From assembly GCF_013410355.1 (NCBI RefSeq), contig NZ_JACCFI010000001.1, forward strand, positions 2,542,001 through 2,606,000: a stretch of 64,000 bases of DNA, written 5' to 3'. Origin of the DNA: Agromyces hippuratus. Its GTDB lineage: Bacteria > Actinomycetota > Actinomycetes > Actinomycetales > Microbacteriaceae. A program made the translations under genes and the position numbers. This document shows positions 17,684 to 25,307 of this stretch, piece by piece; the stretch's first letter is position 1, and each line of letters starts with the position of its first letter. The notes beneath the pieces are model-generated. The model was not told the origin of the DNA. It saw nothing but the letters and a program-made list of their open reading frames with translations, and did no database searches.

Positions 17684-18865
17684 TCAGCCCTTGATCTCCT
17701 GCCACGCCTGCGTCCACGCGGCGTAGTCGGTGCACTTCACATCGGTGCGCCCGTCGAGGCACTCCTCGATCGGAGTCGACCAGTACCAGATCTGCGAGGC
17801 GTAGTCGGCGTCGCCGGCGTGGTACGCCTCGCAGTCCTCGCGGTACTCGCAGGCCTCGTCGCTCGACGGGGCCTCGCCGAAGTACGACGTGGCCGCGGCG
17901 TTCGCCTCGGGGCTCGCGATGTAGTCGAGCCACGCGTAGGCGCAGTTCGGGTTCTTCGACTCCGACGCGATCATCCAGGTGTCCGACCAACCGGTCGTAC
18001 CCTCCTCGGGCAGCACGACGTCGGTCGGGACGCCCTCGCTCTCGAGCACGTTCTCGATGACCTGCCAGCTCGTGCCGACGACGGTGTCGCCGGTCGTGAA
18101 GGCCTGGATCTCCTTGAGGTAGTCGGACCAGTACTCGCCGATGTTCTCGCGCTGCTGCTTCAGCAGATCGACCGCTGCGGCGAGTTGCTCCTCATCGAGG
18201 GAGTAGGGGTTCTCGATGCCGAGCTCGGGGTTGTGCGCCATGAGGTAGACCGCGGCATCCGCGATGTAGATCGGCGAGTCGTAGGCCGTCACCTGGCCGG
18301 CGTACTCGCTCGAGCCGTCGAACACGACGTCCCACGAGGTGGGCGCGGTCGGGAAGACCTCAGTGTTGTACATGAGCAGGTTCGCGCCGTAGCCGTGGGG
18401 CACGCCGTAGGCCACACCGTCGACCGAGTTCCACGCCTGGTCCTTGAGGAACGGGTAGATGTTCTCGTAGTTCGGAATGAGGTCGGTGTTGACGGGAGCG
18501 ACGTCGCCGGCCGCGACGAGTCGGAGCGAGGCGTCGCCGGAGGCCGAGACGACGTCGTAGTCGCCGGTCTTCATGAGGTTCAGCGCTTCGTCGGACGTAC
18601 CGAAGGTCTTCGTGGTGACCTCGCAGCCGGTGTCCTCCTCGAACGGGGTGACCCAGTCGACGGCGGGGTCGTTCGTGCCGTCCTCGACGTAGCCGGGCCA
18701 GGCGAGCAGCGAGACCTGGCCCTCCATCTCGCCGAGTTCGGTGGCGGCCTCGCCGCCGCCGTCGCCGCCTCCCGACGTCGTGCCGCAGGCGGTGAGCATC
18801 GCGATCGAGGCGATCGCGAGGCCCACGGTCGCGCCGCGGCGTGCCGTGTGCGTGGTGCGCTTCAT
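17684..18865 (-). CDS. potD: Polyamine-type ABC transporter substrate-binding lipoprotein (PotD-like)
   Basis: Extracellular binding protein of 393 residues. Signal peptide with lipobox LTAC (Cys27), then a Gly/Glu linker and the mature fold beginning GQVSLLAWPGYVE, the first strand of spermidine/putrescine-binding proteins. DYDVVSASGDASLRLVAAG and the C-terminal CAYAWLDYIASPEANAA are family-typical. RBS AGGAG 6 nt before the ATG. Six cysteines in the C-terminal half may form disulfides. Second gene of the operon, 61 bp after the ATPase gene. The mature ligand pocket does not let me choose between spermidine, putrescine and other amines. Confidence 0.9.
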   Translation of the reverse strand: MKRTTHTARRGATVGLAIASIAMLTACGTTSGGGDGGGEAATELGEMEGQVSLLAWPGYVEDGTNDPAVDWVTPFEEDTGCEVTTKTFGTSDEALNLMKTGDYDVVSASGDASLRLVAAGDVAPVNTDLIPNYENIYPFLKDQAWNSVDGVAYGVPHGYGANLLMYNTEVFPTAPTSWDVVFDGSSEYAGQVTAYDSPIYIADAAVYLMAHNPELGIENPYSLDEEQLAAAVDLLKQQRENIGEYWSDYLKEIQAFTTGDTVVGTSWQVIENVLESEGVPTDVVLPEEGTTGWSDTWMIASESKNPNCAYAWLDYIASPEANAAATSYFGEAPSSDEACEYREDCEAYHAGDADYASQIWYWSTPIEECLDGRTDVKCTDYAAWTQAWQEIKG

Positions 18866-18926
18866 GGTTCTCTCCTCTTCCTGGTGTGCCGTGTGGTGCT
18901 GTGTGGTGCTGGTCGCTGGCGGTGCC

Positions 18927-19976
18927 TCAGCCGGAGATCCCCGGCAGCACCTCGATGCCGAGGGGCACGACATCGTCGTCATGCCACGAGACGACCACGC
19001 GGTCGCCGCGCTCGTCGTCGTGCAGGCGGCCCCGGTCGTTCTGCTCGAGCACGGTGACCCGGGTGCCGTCGTCGAGATCGACCACGAGACGCACACCGCT
19101 GCCGAGGTAGATGGCCTCGACGACGGTGCCGGGCACGTCGACGACCCCGGGTTGCCGGAGGCCGGCGCGGGAGACCGTCATCTTCTCGGGGCGAACGGAG
19201 TGATGGCCGTCGCGGCCGAGGATCGTGCGCGAGCGCTCGGCGTCGAAGAGGTTCGAGGTGCCGACGAAGTCGGCGACGAAGCGCGATGCGGGGCGCTCGT
19301 ACAGCTCGGCGGGCGTGCCGAGCTGCTCGATGCGGCCGTCGTTGAACACGGCGATGCGGTCGGAGAGGGTGAGCGCCTCCTCCTGGTCGTGCGTGACGAA
19401 GATGAAGGTGATGCCGAGCTCGCGCTGGATCTGCTTCAGCTCGACCTGCATCTGCTCGCGGAGCTTGAGGTCGAGGGCGCCGAGCGGCTCGTCGAGCAGC
19501 AGCACCTTCGGCTGCACGACGGTGGCCCGCGCGAGGGCGACGCGCTGGCGCTGCCCGCCCGAGAGCTGCGAGGGCTTCCGGCCGGCCATCTGCTCGAGCC
19601 GCACGGAGGCGAGGGCCCGGAGCGCCCGTTCGTTCCGCTCCTTGCGCCCGAGGCCGCGCACTCGGAGCCCGTAGGCGACGTTGTCGAGCACGCTCATGTG
19701 CGGGAACAGCGCGTAGTCCTGGAACACCGTGTTCACGTCGCGGTCGAACGGCGCCCGCTTCGTGACATCCTGCCCGAAGAGCTCGACCGTGCCACCCGTC
19801 GGCTGCTCGAAGCCGGCGATGAGCCGCAGCACCGTGGTCTTGCCCGACCCCGACGGCCCGAGCATCGAGAAGAACTCGCCGGCGGCGATCTCGAGGTCGA
19901 CGTGATCGACCGCGGTGACCGCGCCGAACTCCTTGGTGAGTGCGGTGAGGCGGATGGCCGGCTGCGTGTCGGTCAT
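18927..19976 (-). CDS. potA: Polyamine-type ABC transporter ATPase (PotA-like)
   Basis: Cytoplasmic ATPase energising the PotBC permease. 349 residues. Walker A GPSGSGKTT (40-48), signature LSGGQRQRVALARA, Walker B VLLLDEPLGALD, H-loop FVTHDQEEA, then a TOBE domain with HHSVRPEKM. The ATG at 19976 is chosen because AAGGAG lies 6 nt upstream; another ATG two codons further up is inside that RBS. First gene of A-D-B-C. Divergent from the GntR gene with shared operator sequences at 20002-20052, which are probably how the operon is controlled. Confidence 0.93.
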   Translation of the reverse strand: MTDTQPAIRLTALTKEFGAVTAVDHVDLEIAAGEFFSMLGPSGSGKTTVLRLIAGFEQPTGGTVELFGQDVTKRAPFDRDVNTVFQDYALFPHMSVLDNVAYGLRVRGLGRKERNERALRALASVRLEQMAGRKPSQLSGGQRQRVALARATVVQPKVLLLDEPLGALDLKLREQMQVELKQIQRELGITFIFVTHDQEEALTLSDRIAVFNDGRIEQLGTPAELYERPASRFVADFVGTSNLFDAERSRTILGRDGHHSVRPEKMTVSRAGLRQPGVVDVPGTVVEAIYLGSGVRLVVDLDDGTRVTVLEQNDRGRLHDDERGDRVVVSWHDDDVVPLGIEVLPGISG

Positions 19977-20001
19977 GGACATCTCCTTCGATGCGACCTC
20001 A

Positions 20002-20021
20002 AACATCTGAAACCAGATGTT
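20002..20021. promoter_or_regulatory. Candidate GntR operator between potA and gntR
   Basis: AACATCTG-AAAC-CAGATGTT is a perfect inverted repeat. The half-site CCAGATGT recurs at 20045-20052, 32 bp (about three helical turns) from the right arm, with the palindrome CATATG between. The repeat lies 26 bp upstream of potA and in front of the GntR gene, the classic arrangement for an autoregulated FadR/GntR repressor. Confidence 0.7.
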
Positions 20022-20116
20022 CGTCTGTCCAGAATCATATGACTCCAGATGTAAATGTCCATACCCCCGTGTTACGGTCATGTCACGGATTCGCCGAGAC
20101 AGACGCGGGAGGTCGG

Positions 20117-20911
20117 ATGCCGCAGGCCACCAGCCGCTCCGATGCGACGCGCGCCGTCGTGTTCTCGCCCCTCGAGGGCGCCGGCCGCGCCGAGCTCGTC
20201 GAGCAGCGACTGACCGATGCGATCGTCGCGGGCGTGCTGCGCGACGGCGAGCGCCTGCCGAGCGAGTCCGAACTCGCGAAGCGCCTCGGCGTCGCCGTCG
20301 TCACCGCCCGCGAAGCACTCGTCGCCCTTCGCGACAAGGGGCTCGTGCTCACTCGCCGCGGCCGCGACGGCGGAAGCTTCGTGACCCACGACCGCGACGC
20401 CTCGATGCGCATGATCGACGCACGCGTGCGCGCCCTCAGCCGCATCGAACTGCGCGACCTCTCGCTGCACTACGCCGCGATCGCCGGCATGGCGGCGGAG
20501 GTCGCCGCCGATCGTGCGAGCGACGACGACCTCGCGAGCCTCGTCGAGCTCGACGCGCGCGCCGACCTCGCCTCCGCCGGCGGCGCCCGGCGTGCAGTGG
20601 GCCGCTTCCAGCTCGAGATCGCCGCGGTGAGCCAGTCGCCGCGGCTGGTGCACGAAGAGCTCCGACTGCAGGCTGAATCCGGCCCGCTGCTCTGGCTGTG
20701 CCTGCGCGAACAGGCGTATCGTGACCGCAGTAGGCAGGCACGGGTCGAGGTGATCGAGTCGATCCGCGGCGTCGACCCGGCACGCGCCCGACGTGCGACC
20801 ACCGAACACATCGCATCCGCCACCGAATGGCTCATCGATGAGAAGGCCCGGCTCGAGTCCCCCGAGCAGGGTCAGCAACCGGCACCGCGTGCCGAAGACC
20901 GGAGAGGCTGA
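20117..20911 (+). CDS. GntR family (FadR/FCD-type) regulator
   Basis: 264 residues. N-terminal winged helix: RLTDAIVAGVLRDGERLPSE, then LAKRLGVAVVTAREALVALRDKGLV and the wing RRGRDGGSFV. The C-terminal half is all-helical and fits an FCD ligand domain, though the metal-binding histidines usually seen are only partly evident (LSLHYAAIAGMAAE, TTEHIASATEW). Start ATG with GGGAGG 4 nt upstream. Divergent from potA and 4 bp before a Cache-like gene; likely represses the polyamine importer in response to a small carboxylate or amine. Confidence 0.85.
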   Translation: MPQATSRSDATRAVVFSPLEGAGRAELVEQRLTDAIVAGVLRDGERLPSESELAKRLGVAVVTAREALVALRDKGLVLTRRGRDGGSFVTHDRDASMRMIDARVRALSRIELRDLSLHYAAIAGMAAEVAADRASDDDLASLVELDARADLASAGGARRAVGRFQLEIAAVSQSPRLVHEELRLQAESGPLLWLCLREQAYRDRSRQARVEVIESIRGVDPARARRATTEHIASATEWLIDEKARLESPEQGQQPAPRAEDRRG

Positions 20912-20915
20912 GGCC

Positions 20916-21704
20916 ATGACCGCCATCGTCGTCAACGCTGCCGACACCATCGCCCACCGCATCGCCGCCACGATCGATCCGCTCTTCGCACTGATCGACA
21001 CCTGGCGCGACACGCTCGAAGCACACCTCGCGGAGGTCGCCGAGCCGAACGCCGCCGACCTCGACCCCGTGATCTCGGCGCTCGTGCGTCCCGCGCTCGA
21101 CGACTCGAGCGGCCTCATCACGGGTGCCGGATTCGTGGCCGCGCCCGGCTTCCTGCCTGATGCGCCGTGGCACCTCGCCTGGTGGCTGAGCGGCACGAAC
21201 ACCTTCCGCGCCGCCGCCGACGGCGGGGTGCGCCGGCTCGAGGCCGAGAGCGACCCCGACGCCGAGCAGTTCCGCGACTACACGACGCTCGAGTGGTGGC
21301 GCACCCCCGCCCGCACCGGCACCCGCCACCTCACCGGCCCGTACGTCGACTATCTCTGCACCGACGACTACACGGTCACGATCACCACGCCCGTGACGGT
21401 CGACGGCGAGATGGCCGGGGTCGTGGGCACCGATGCCTATGTCGCCCGCATCGAGCAGGAGCTGCTGCCGGTGCTGCGCGAGTCGGGGCATCCGTGCACG
21501 CTCGTGAACGCCTCGGCGCGCATCGTCGCGTCGACCGATTCACGGCACGCGACGGGCGCCCTGCTCCGGCTCGACGGGCTCCCCGCAGTACTGGCGCCCC
21601 TGCACGAGCATCAGGGCCAGGCAGCGGCCGGCGTGCTGCCCGGCGGCCGGTTCGTCGTGCCGTGCGGCGACACCACCCTCGCGCTCGTGTTCGGCACGGC
21701 CTGA
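20916..21704 (+). CDS. Cache (PDC)-like sensor domain protein
   Basis: 262 residues with no signal peptide or membrane helix. The middle (about 80-190) resembles a Cache/PDC domain: FRDYTTLEWWRTPARTG, GPYVDYLCTDDYTVTITTPV and GEMAGVVGTDAYV, the strand pairs that in PDC sensors bind amines and amino acids. The start lies 4 bp after the gntR stop, so the pair is co-transcribed. A cytoplasmic Cache protein beside a GntR repressor and a polyamine importer suggests ligand sensing or buffering in the same pathway. That link is inference; direct homology to known sensors should be checked. Confidence 0.6.
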   Translation: MTAIVVNAADTIAHRIAATIDPLFALIDTWRDTLEAHLAEVAEPNAADLDPVISALVRPALDDSSGLITGAGFVAAPGFLPDAPWHLAWWLSGTNTFRAAADGGVRRLEAESDPDAEQFRDYTTLEWWRTPARTGTRHLTGPYVDYLCTDDYTVTITTPVTVDGEMAGVVGTDAYVARIEQELLPVLRESGHPCTLVNASARIVASTDSRHATGALLRLDGLPAVLAPLHEHQGQAAAGVLPGGRFVVPCGDTTLALVFGTA

Positions 21705-21765
21705 TCGACCCCGTGGCCCCCTGCGACGCGGCCGTCAGACACCGAGATCGTCGGGCGCCGAGTCG

Positions 21766-22425
21766 TCAGACGGCGAGGTCGTCGACGTCGGCCAGCCGGG
21801 CGAGCGACGCGGCATCCGCCCCGGCGGCGCGCAGGCGAGCGACGAGCGCGCGCCGCGCGAAGACGTAGGGCTGGTTCGAGTCGCCCATCACCGAACGGGT
21901 GTTGGCGGCGTCGAGCAGCGCGGTCGCCTCGAAGGCGAACTGCTCCGGGTCCTCGTCGGCGCCGACCTCTCCCTGAGCGACGGCGAATCGAAACGATGCG
22001 GCGAGGTAGTCGCTCCAGTCGGTGAGCGCAGTGGCGAGCGCGTCGCGCACGGGCCCCGGCTTCGCGTCGAACTCGGCGGCCGTCGCGGCGAAGAAGCATC
22101 CGCCCGTGAACACGCGGTCGCGAGAGTACGCGATCCAGCCGTCGAGCAGCGCGACGATCCGGCGGATGCCTCGTGGCTCGTCGCGCGCCGGCTCGATGAC
22201 GCTCGCGACGAAACGCAGGCGGGCAGCTTCGACGGCGGCGAGCTGCAGGCGCTCCTTCGTGCCGAAGAGGGTGGCGACACCGCTCTTGCTCACCCGGGCG
22301 GCATCGGCGAGGTGGCCGATCGACAGGCCGTCGAGGCCCTCGACCGATGCGAGGTCGACGGCGTGATCGAGCACGAGGCGCCGTGATGCGTCGCCTCTGA
22401 CCCGTCGGCCGTCGGTCTCGATCAT
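21766..22425 (-). CDS. TetR family regulator of the divergent hydrolase
   Basis: 219 residues. TetR helix-turn-helix: VLDHAVDLASVEGLDGLSIG, then LADAARVSKSGVATLFGTKERLQLA, with the recognition helix VSKSGVATLF. C-terminal ligand domain with GGCFFAATAAEF, typical of the TetR_C group that recognises hydrophobic compounds. ATG at 22425. Two dyads matching each other lie in the 66-bp divergent promoter region, so it probably represses both itself and the alpha/beta hydrolase. Confidence 0.9.
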   Translation of the reverse strand: MIETDGRRVRGDASRRLVLDHAVDLASVEGLDGLSIGHLADAARVSKSGVATLFGTKERLQLAAVEAARLRFVASVIEPARDEPRGIRRIVALLDGWIAYSRDRVFTGGCFFAATAAEFDAKPGPVRDALATALTDWSDYLAASFRFAVAQGEVGADEDPEQFAFEATALLDAANTRSVMGDSNQPYVFARRALVARLRAAGADAASLARLADVDDLAV

Positions 22426-22428
22426 TCC

Positions 22429-22476
22429 TTGATTGTACGCACGATCGTTCGTATAGTGTGCGTACGACCGTTCGTA
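22429..22476 (+). promoter_or_regulatory. Hydrolase promoter with two TetR operators
   Basis: Promoter: TTGATT (22429-22434), 17-nt spacer, TATAGT (22452-22457). Operator 1 (22436-22453) is a near-perfect dyad TACG-n-ACGATCGT-n-CGTA filling the spacer; operator 2 (22463-22476) is TACGA-CCGT-TCGTA over the start point. Both would block RNA polymerase when bound by the neighbouring TetR protein. Confidence 0.75.
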
Positions 22477-22491
22477 TTGTGAGGAGCACCG

Positions 22492-23406
22492 ATGTCTGCA
22501 GCGTCCGCCATCGCCACCGGAGTGCGCGCCGCAGCGCGCGTCTCCCCCGACCTCGGCGCGGCCCTCGCGCTCCCGCTCTTCCGGCGCGTCGGCAAGCGCG
22601 CACCCGTCGTCGCCACCGACCTCGCGACCCATCGCGCCGCCCGTCGCGGCACCGTGCGCATCCCGGGCATCCGCGGCACGGGCGTCGATGTCGTCACCTA
22701 CGAGTGGGGGGCGGGTGAGCGCACCGTGCTGCTCGCGCATGGTTGGCAGTCGCGCGCCAGCATGTTCGCCCCGCTCGTTCGCGAACTCCGCAGCGAGGGG
22801 TTCCGGGTGATCGCGTTCGACGGTCCGGCGAACGGCGACTCGCCCGGTCGCCACACGTACGTCGTCGACCACCTCGATGTCATCGGCGAGCTCACCCGGC
22901 GCGAAGGGGCGTGGCACGCGATCGTCGGGCACTCGTTCGGTTCGCTCGCCGCGCTCATGGCCGTGCACGGCGGAGTCACCGCGACCAGGGTCGTCGGCAT
23001 CGCCAGCGCAGCCGACCCTCGCGTCTTCGTCGACGGCTTCGGCACGATGCTCGGCCTCGACACCCCCACTCGCGACGCCCTCGCCGCACGATACGCCGCC
23101 CGCGACTTCAGCGGGCAGCCCGACCCATTCGAGCGCTACTCAGCCGTGCGGCATCCGCTGCCCGCCGGCACGCCACTGCTGCTCGTGCACGACCGAGGCG
23201 ACCTGCGCATCCCATTCGTCGAATCGGAGCGACTGGTCGCGGCGAACGGCGGGCGAGCCCGGTTGCTCGCGACGGAGGGACTCAGTCACAACCGGGTACT
23301 CAGGGCCGACAGCACACTCGACGCCGTGATGGAGTTCCTGCTCGCGAGCGACGCGTCGCTCGCCGAGTCCGAGTCCGAGTCGGAGCCGACGCGGGCGGCC
23401 GTGTGA
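22492..23406 (+). CDS. Alpha/beta hydrolase
   Basis: Serine hydrolase of 304 residues, cytoplasmic or loosely membrane-associated. Oxyanion region LAHGWQSRASMF (82-93), nucleophile elbow GHSFG (Ser148), probable acid in LLLVHDRGDL and catalytic His in GLSHNRVL. The first 50 residues are Ala/Arg-rich without a clear signal peptide. Strong RBS GAGGAG before the ATG. Controlled by the divergent TetR through two operators. Substrate unknown; esters or lactones would fit a TetR-regulated enzyme. Confidence 0.88.
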   Translation: MSAASAIATGVRAAARVSPDLGAALALPLFRRVGKRAPVVATDLATHRAARRGTVRIPGIRGTGVDVVTYEWGAGERTVLLAHGWQSRASMFAPLVRELRSEGFRVIAFDGPANGDSPGRHTYVVDHLDVIGELTRREGAWHAIVGHSFGSLAALMAVHGGVTATRVVGIASAADPRVFVDGFGTMLGLDTPTRDALAARYAARDFSGQPDPFERYSAVRHPLPAGTPLLLVHDRGDLRIPFVESERLVAANGGRARLLATEGLSHNRVLRADSTLDAVMEFLLASDASLAESESESEPTRAAV

Positions 23407-23456
23407 CGACCGAGGGGCTCGAGACGCCCGACCGCTGACACCGCCCACTGACGCGG

Positions 23457-24020
23457 TCAGCTCGTGATGAGGGCGAGCAGCACCGCCAGGCGATCCTCGC
23501 CGTCGCCCGGAACGCGGCGGGTGCGCTGCAGCATCGTCAGGCCGTGCAGGCTCGCCCACAGCACCTCGGCGAGCGTGTCGGGCTGGTCGGTGAAGGGCTG
23601 CACGACGGCGCGGATCTCGGAGAAGCCCGCGACCAGCTGCGGCAGCGTGCTCGCTTCGGCGAACGCGAGACCGGTGCCGCGCACGAACATCGCGTCGTAC
23701 ATGGCGGGATGCGCCGTGGCATACCCGAGATAGGCGCGGCTGAGCGCCTCGAGCGCCTGCTCTGGGCGGGATGCGCTCGTGCGAGCCTGCGCGAGCGCAG
23801 CGGCGATCTCACCGAAGCCCTCGACCGCGACCGCGTCGATCACCGCATCCATCGACTCGAAGTGCGAGTAGATGACCGGCTGCGTGTAGTCGATCGCATC
23901 GGCGAGCCTGCGCGACGTGACTGCCTGCCAGCCTTCGGCCTCGGCGAACTCGCGGGCGGCAGTGAGGATCGCGCTCCGTCGCTGTTCACGCCGCCGTGCC
24001 ATGCGTTCACTCGTCGCCAT
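23457..24020 (-). CDS. TetR family regulator (WHG-type ligand domain)
   Basis: 187 residues. DNA-binding region RRSAILTAAREFAEAEGWQA, then RLADAIDYTQPVIYSHFESMDAVIDAV. The ligand domain has the pattern PAMYDAMFVRG and LWASLHGLTML, the TetR_C_33 (WHG) type. Divergent from the DUF4267 gene; the intergenic region holds two copies of ATCGAAAGGAAT and the palindrome CTTTCATCGAAAG, which are the likely operators. Confidence 0.88.
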   Translation of the reverse strand: MATSERMARRREQRRSAILTAAREFAEAEGWQAVTSRRLADAIDYTQPVIYSHFESMDAVIDAVAVEGFGEIAAALAQARTSASRPEQALEALSRAYLGYATAHPAMYDAMFVRGTGLAFAEASTLPQLVAGFSEIRAVVQPFTDQPDTLAEVLWASLHGLTMLQRTRRVPGDGEDRLAVLLALITS

Positions 24021-24039
24021 GAATCGAGACTATCGCTCG

Positions 24040-24086
24040 ATCGAAAGGAATGCTAGCGTCGCAATAAATCTTTCATCGAAAGGAAT
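24040..24086. promoter_or_regulatory. Direct repeats in the TetR/DUF4267 divergent promoter
   Basis: ATCGAAAGGAAT occurs at 24040-24051 and 24075-24086. The first is joined to CTCGATCGAA and the second to CTTTCATCGAAAG, so each copy is part of a short dyad. The second also supplies the AAAGGA ribosome binding site of the DUF4267 gene. Candidate TetR binding sites. Confidence 0.55.
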
Positions 24087-24089
24087 CAC

Positions 24090-24482
24090 ATGGACCTCGC
24101 ACAGTTCACCCCGGCGACCTGGATCGGCGCCTCCCTCGCGCTCGTCGTCGCCGCGGGCATCATCTGGGTCGGCATCTCGTACCTCGTCGCGCCGACCGCG
24201 ACCGGGCAGGGCTTCGGATTCACGAGCGCGATCACCCCCGAGGTGACGCCGTGGCAACACATCAAGGGCCCTCGCGACATCGTCTCGGGGCTCGTCGTCG
24301 TGGCGATGCTCGTGTTCTTCGGACCGGCGGCGGCGGCCGTCATCCTGCTCGTCGAAGCGCTCATCCCGATCGGCGACGCGCTCATGATCATCCGCAACCA
24401 CGGCCGAACGGCGGTCGCGCTCGGCGTCCACGCCTCGACGGCGACGGTGATGATCATCGCCGCCGTACTGCTGTTCTTCTGA
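24090..24482 (+). CDS. DUF4267 family membrane protein
   Basis: 130 residues with four membrane helices: TWIGASLALVVAAGIIWVGI, a central pair around IVSGLVVVAMLVFFG and AAVILLVEALIPIGDALM, and the C-terminal TATVMIIAAVLLFF. The central motif KGPRDIVSGL followed by RNHGRTAVALGVHAS is characteristic of DUF4267. Function unknown. ATG 3 nt after the AAAGGAAT RBS/operator; expressed under the divergent TetR regulator, a common arrangement for this family. Confidence 0.75.
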   Translation: MDLAQFTPATWIGASLALVVAAGIIWVGISYLVAPTATGQGFGFTSAITPEVTPWQHIKGPRDIVSGLVVVAMLVFFGPAAAAVILLVEALIPIGDALMIIRNHGRTAVALGVHASTATVMIIAAVLLFF

Positions 24483-24495
24483 GCGGCGCTGCCGG

Positions 24496-25101
24496 CTACT
24501 CGCCCCGCGAGCCGGCGTCGGTGACACCGACATCCGTGCGGTGGAAGCTGTGGAACGAGCGCGACGCCGTCGGCCCGCGCTGCCCCTGGTAGCGGTTCGC
24601 GTACTCGGCCGAGCCGTAGGGCCGCTCGCTCGGCGACGACAGGCGGAAGAAGCACATCTGGCCGATCTTCATGCCCGGCCAGAGCTTGATCGGCAGGGTC
24701 GCGACGTTCGAGAGCTCGAGCGTGACGTGCCCGGTGAAGCCCGGGTCGATGAACCCGGCCGTCGAGTGCGTGAGCAGGCCCAGCCTGCCGAGCGAGCTCT
24801 TGCCCTCGAGGCGGGCGGCGACGTCGTCGGGCAGGGTCACGGCCTCGTAGGTCGAGGCGAGCACGAACTCGCCCGGGTGCAGGATGAACGCCTCGTCGGG
24901 CCGCACCTCGATGAGGTGGGTCAGCTCGGGCTGGTCTTCGGCCGGATCGATGAAGGGGTACTTGTGGTTGTCGAACAGCCGGAAGTACCGGTCGAGGCGC
25001 ACATCGATCGACGAGGGCTGGATCATGCCCGGTTCGTACGGGTCGAGCCCGATGCGGTTCGCGTCGAGTTCGGCCCGGATGTCACGATCTGAGAGCAGCA
25101 C
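24496..25101 (-). CDS. dcd: dCTP deaminase (probably bifunctional with dUTPase)
   Basis: Converts dCTP to dUTP, and in the actinobacterial type further to dUMP, supplying thymidylate synthesis. 201 residues. Start VLLSDRDIRAELDANRI; PSSIDVRLDRYFRLF (29-43); the nucleotide-binding and active-site block GKSSLGRLGLLTHS (100-113) and AGFIDPGFTGHVTLELSN, with the catalytic Glu129. This pattern closely follows the M. tuberculosis bifunctional enzyme. GTG start at 25101; the upstream DNA has a TACGCT -10-like hexamer just before it, so the mRNA may be leaderless. Confidence 0.95.
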   Translation of the reverse strand: MLLSDRDIRAELDANRIGLDPYEPGMIQPSSIDVRLDRYFRLFDNHKYPFIDPAEDQPELTHLIEVRPDEAFILHPGEFVLASTYEAVTLPDDVAARLEGKSSLGRLGLLTHSTAGFIDPGFTGHVTLELSNVATLPIKLWPGMKIGQMCFFRLSSPSERPYGSAEYANRYQGQRGPTASRSFHSFHRTDVGVTDAGSRGE

Positions 25102-25180
25102 GCTGCCAGCGTAGCAACGCACTTGCTAGGATGACTGACGTTGCCTCTGCAGCCGCTTCGGCGGCCAGCGGATGCCGCAT

Positions 25181-25254
25181 GCGGATGTAGTTCAATGGTA
25201 GAACTTCAGCTTCCCAAGCTGATAGCGCGGGTTCGATTCCCGTCATCCGCTCCA
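25181..25254 (+). tRNA. tRNA-Gly (anticodon CCC)
   Basis: Acceptor stem GCGGATG pairs with CATCCGC; anticodon stem TCAGC/GCTGA encloses the loop TTCCCAA with anticodon CCC; T-arm GCGGGTTCGATTCCCGT; discriminator T and an encoded CCA at 25252-25254. Reads GGG glycine codons. A TAGGAT -10-like hexamer lies at 25127-25132. No attachment-site duplication of its 3' end is visible in the window. Confidence 0.95.
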
Positions 25255-25307
25255 GTGGAAGCCACGCCTCTCGGCCCCGCCCTTCATCGATCTCGACCGC
25301 CTCTGCA

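Noticed and set aside
25181..25254. tRNA-Gly as an integration site for a mobile element
   Set aside because: No integrase gene, no duplicated 3' tRNA end, and no change in gene style on either side.
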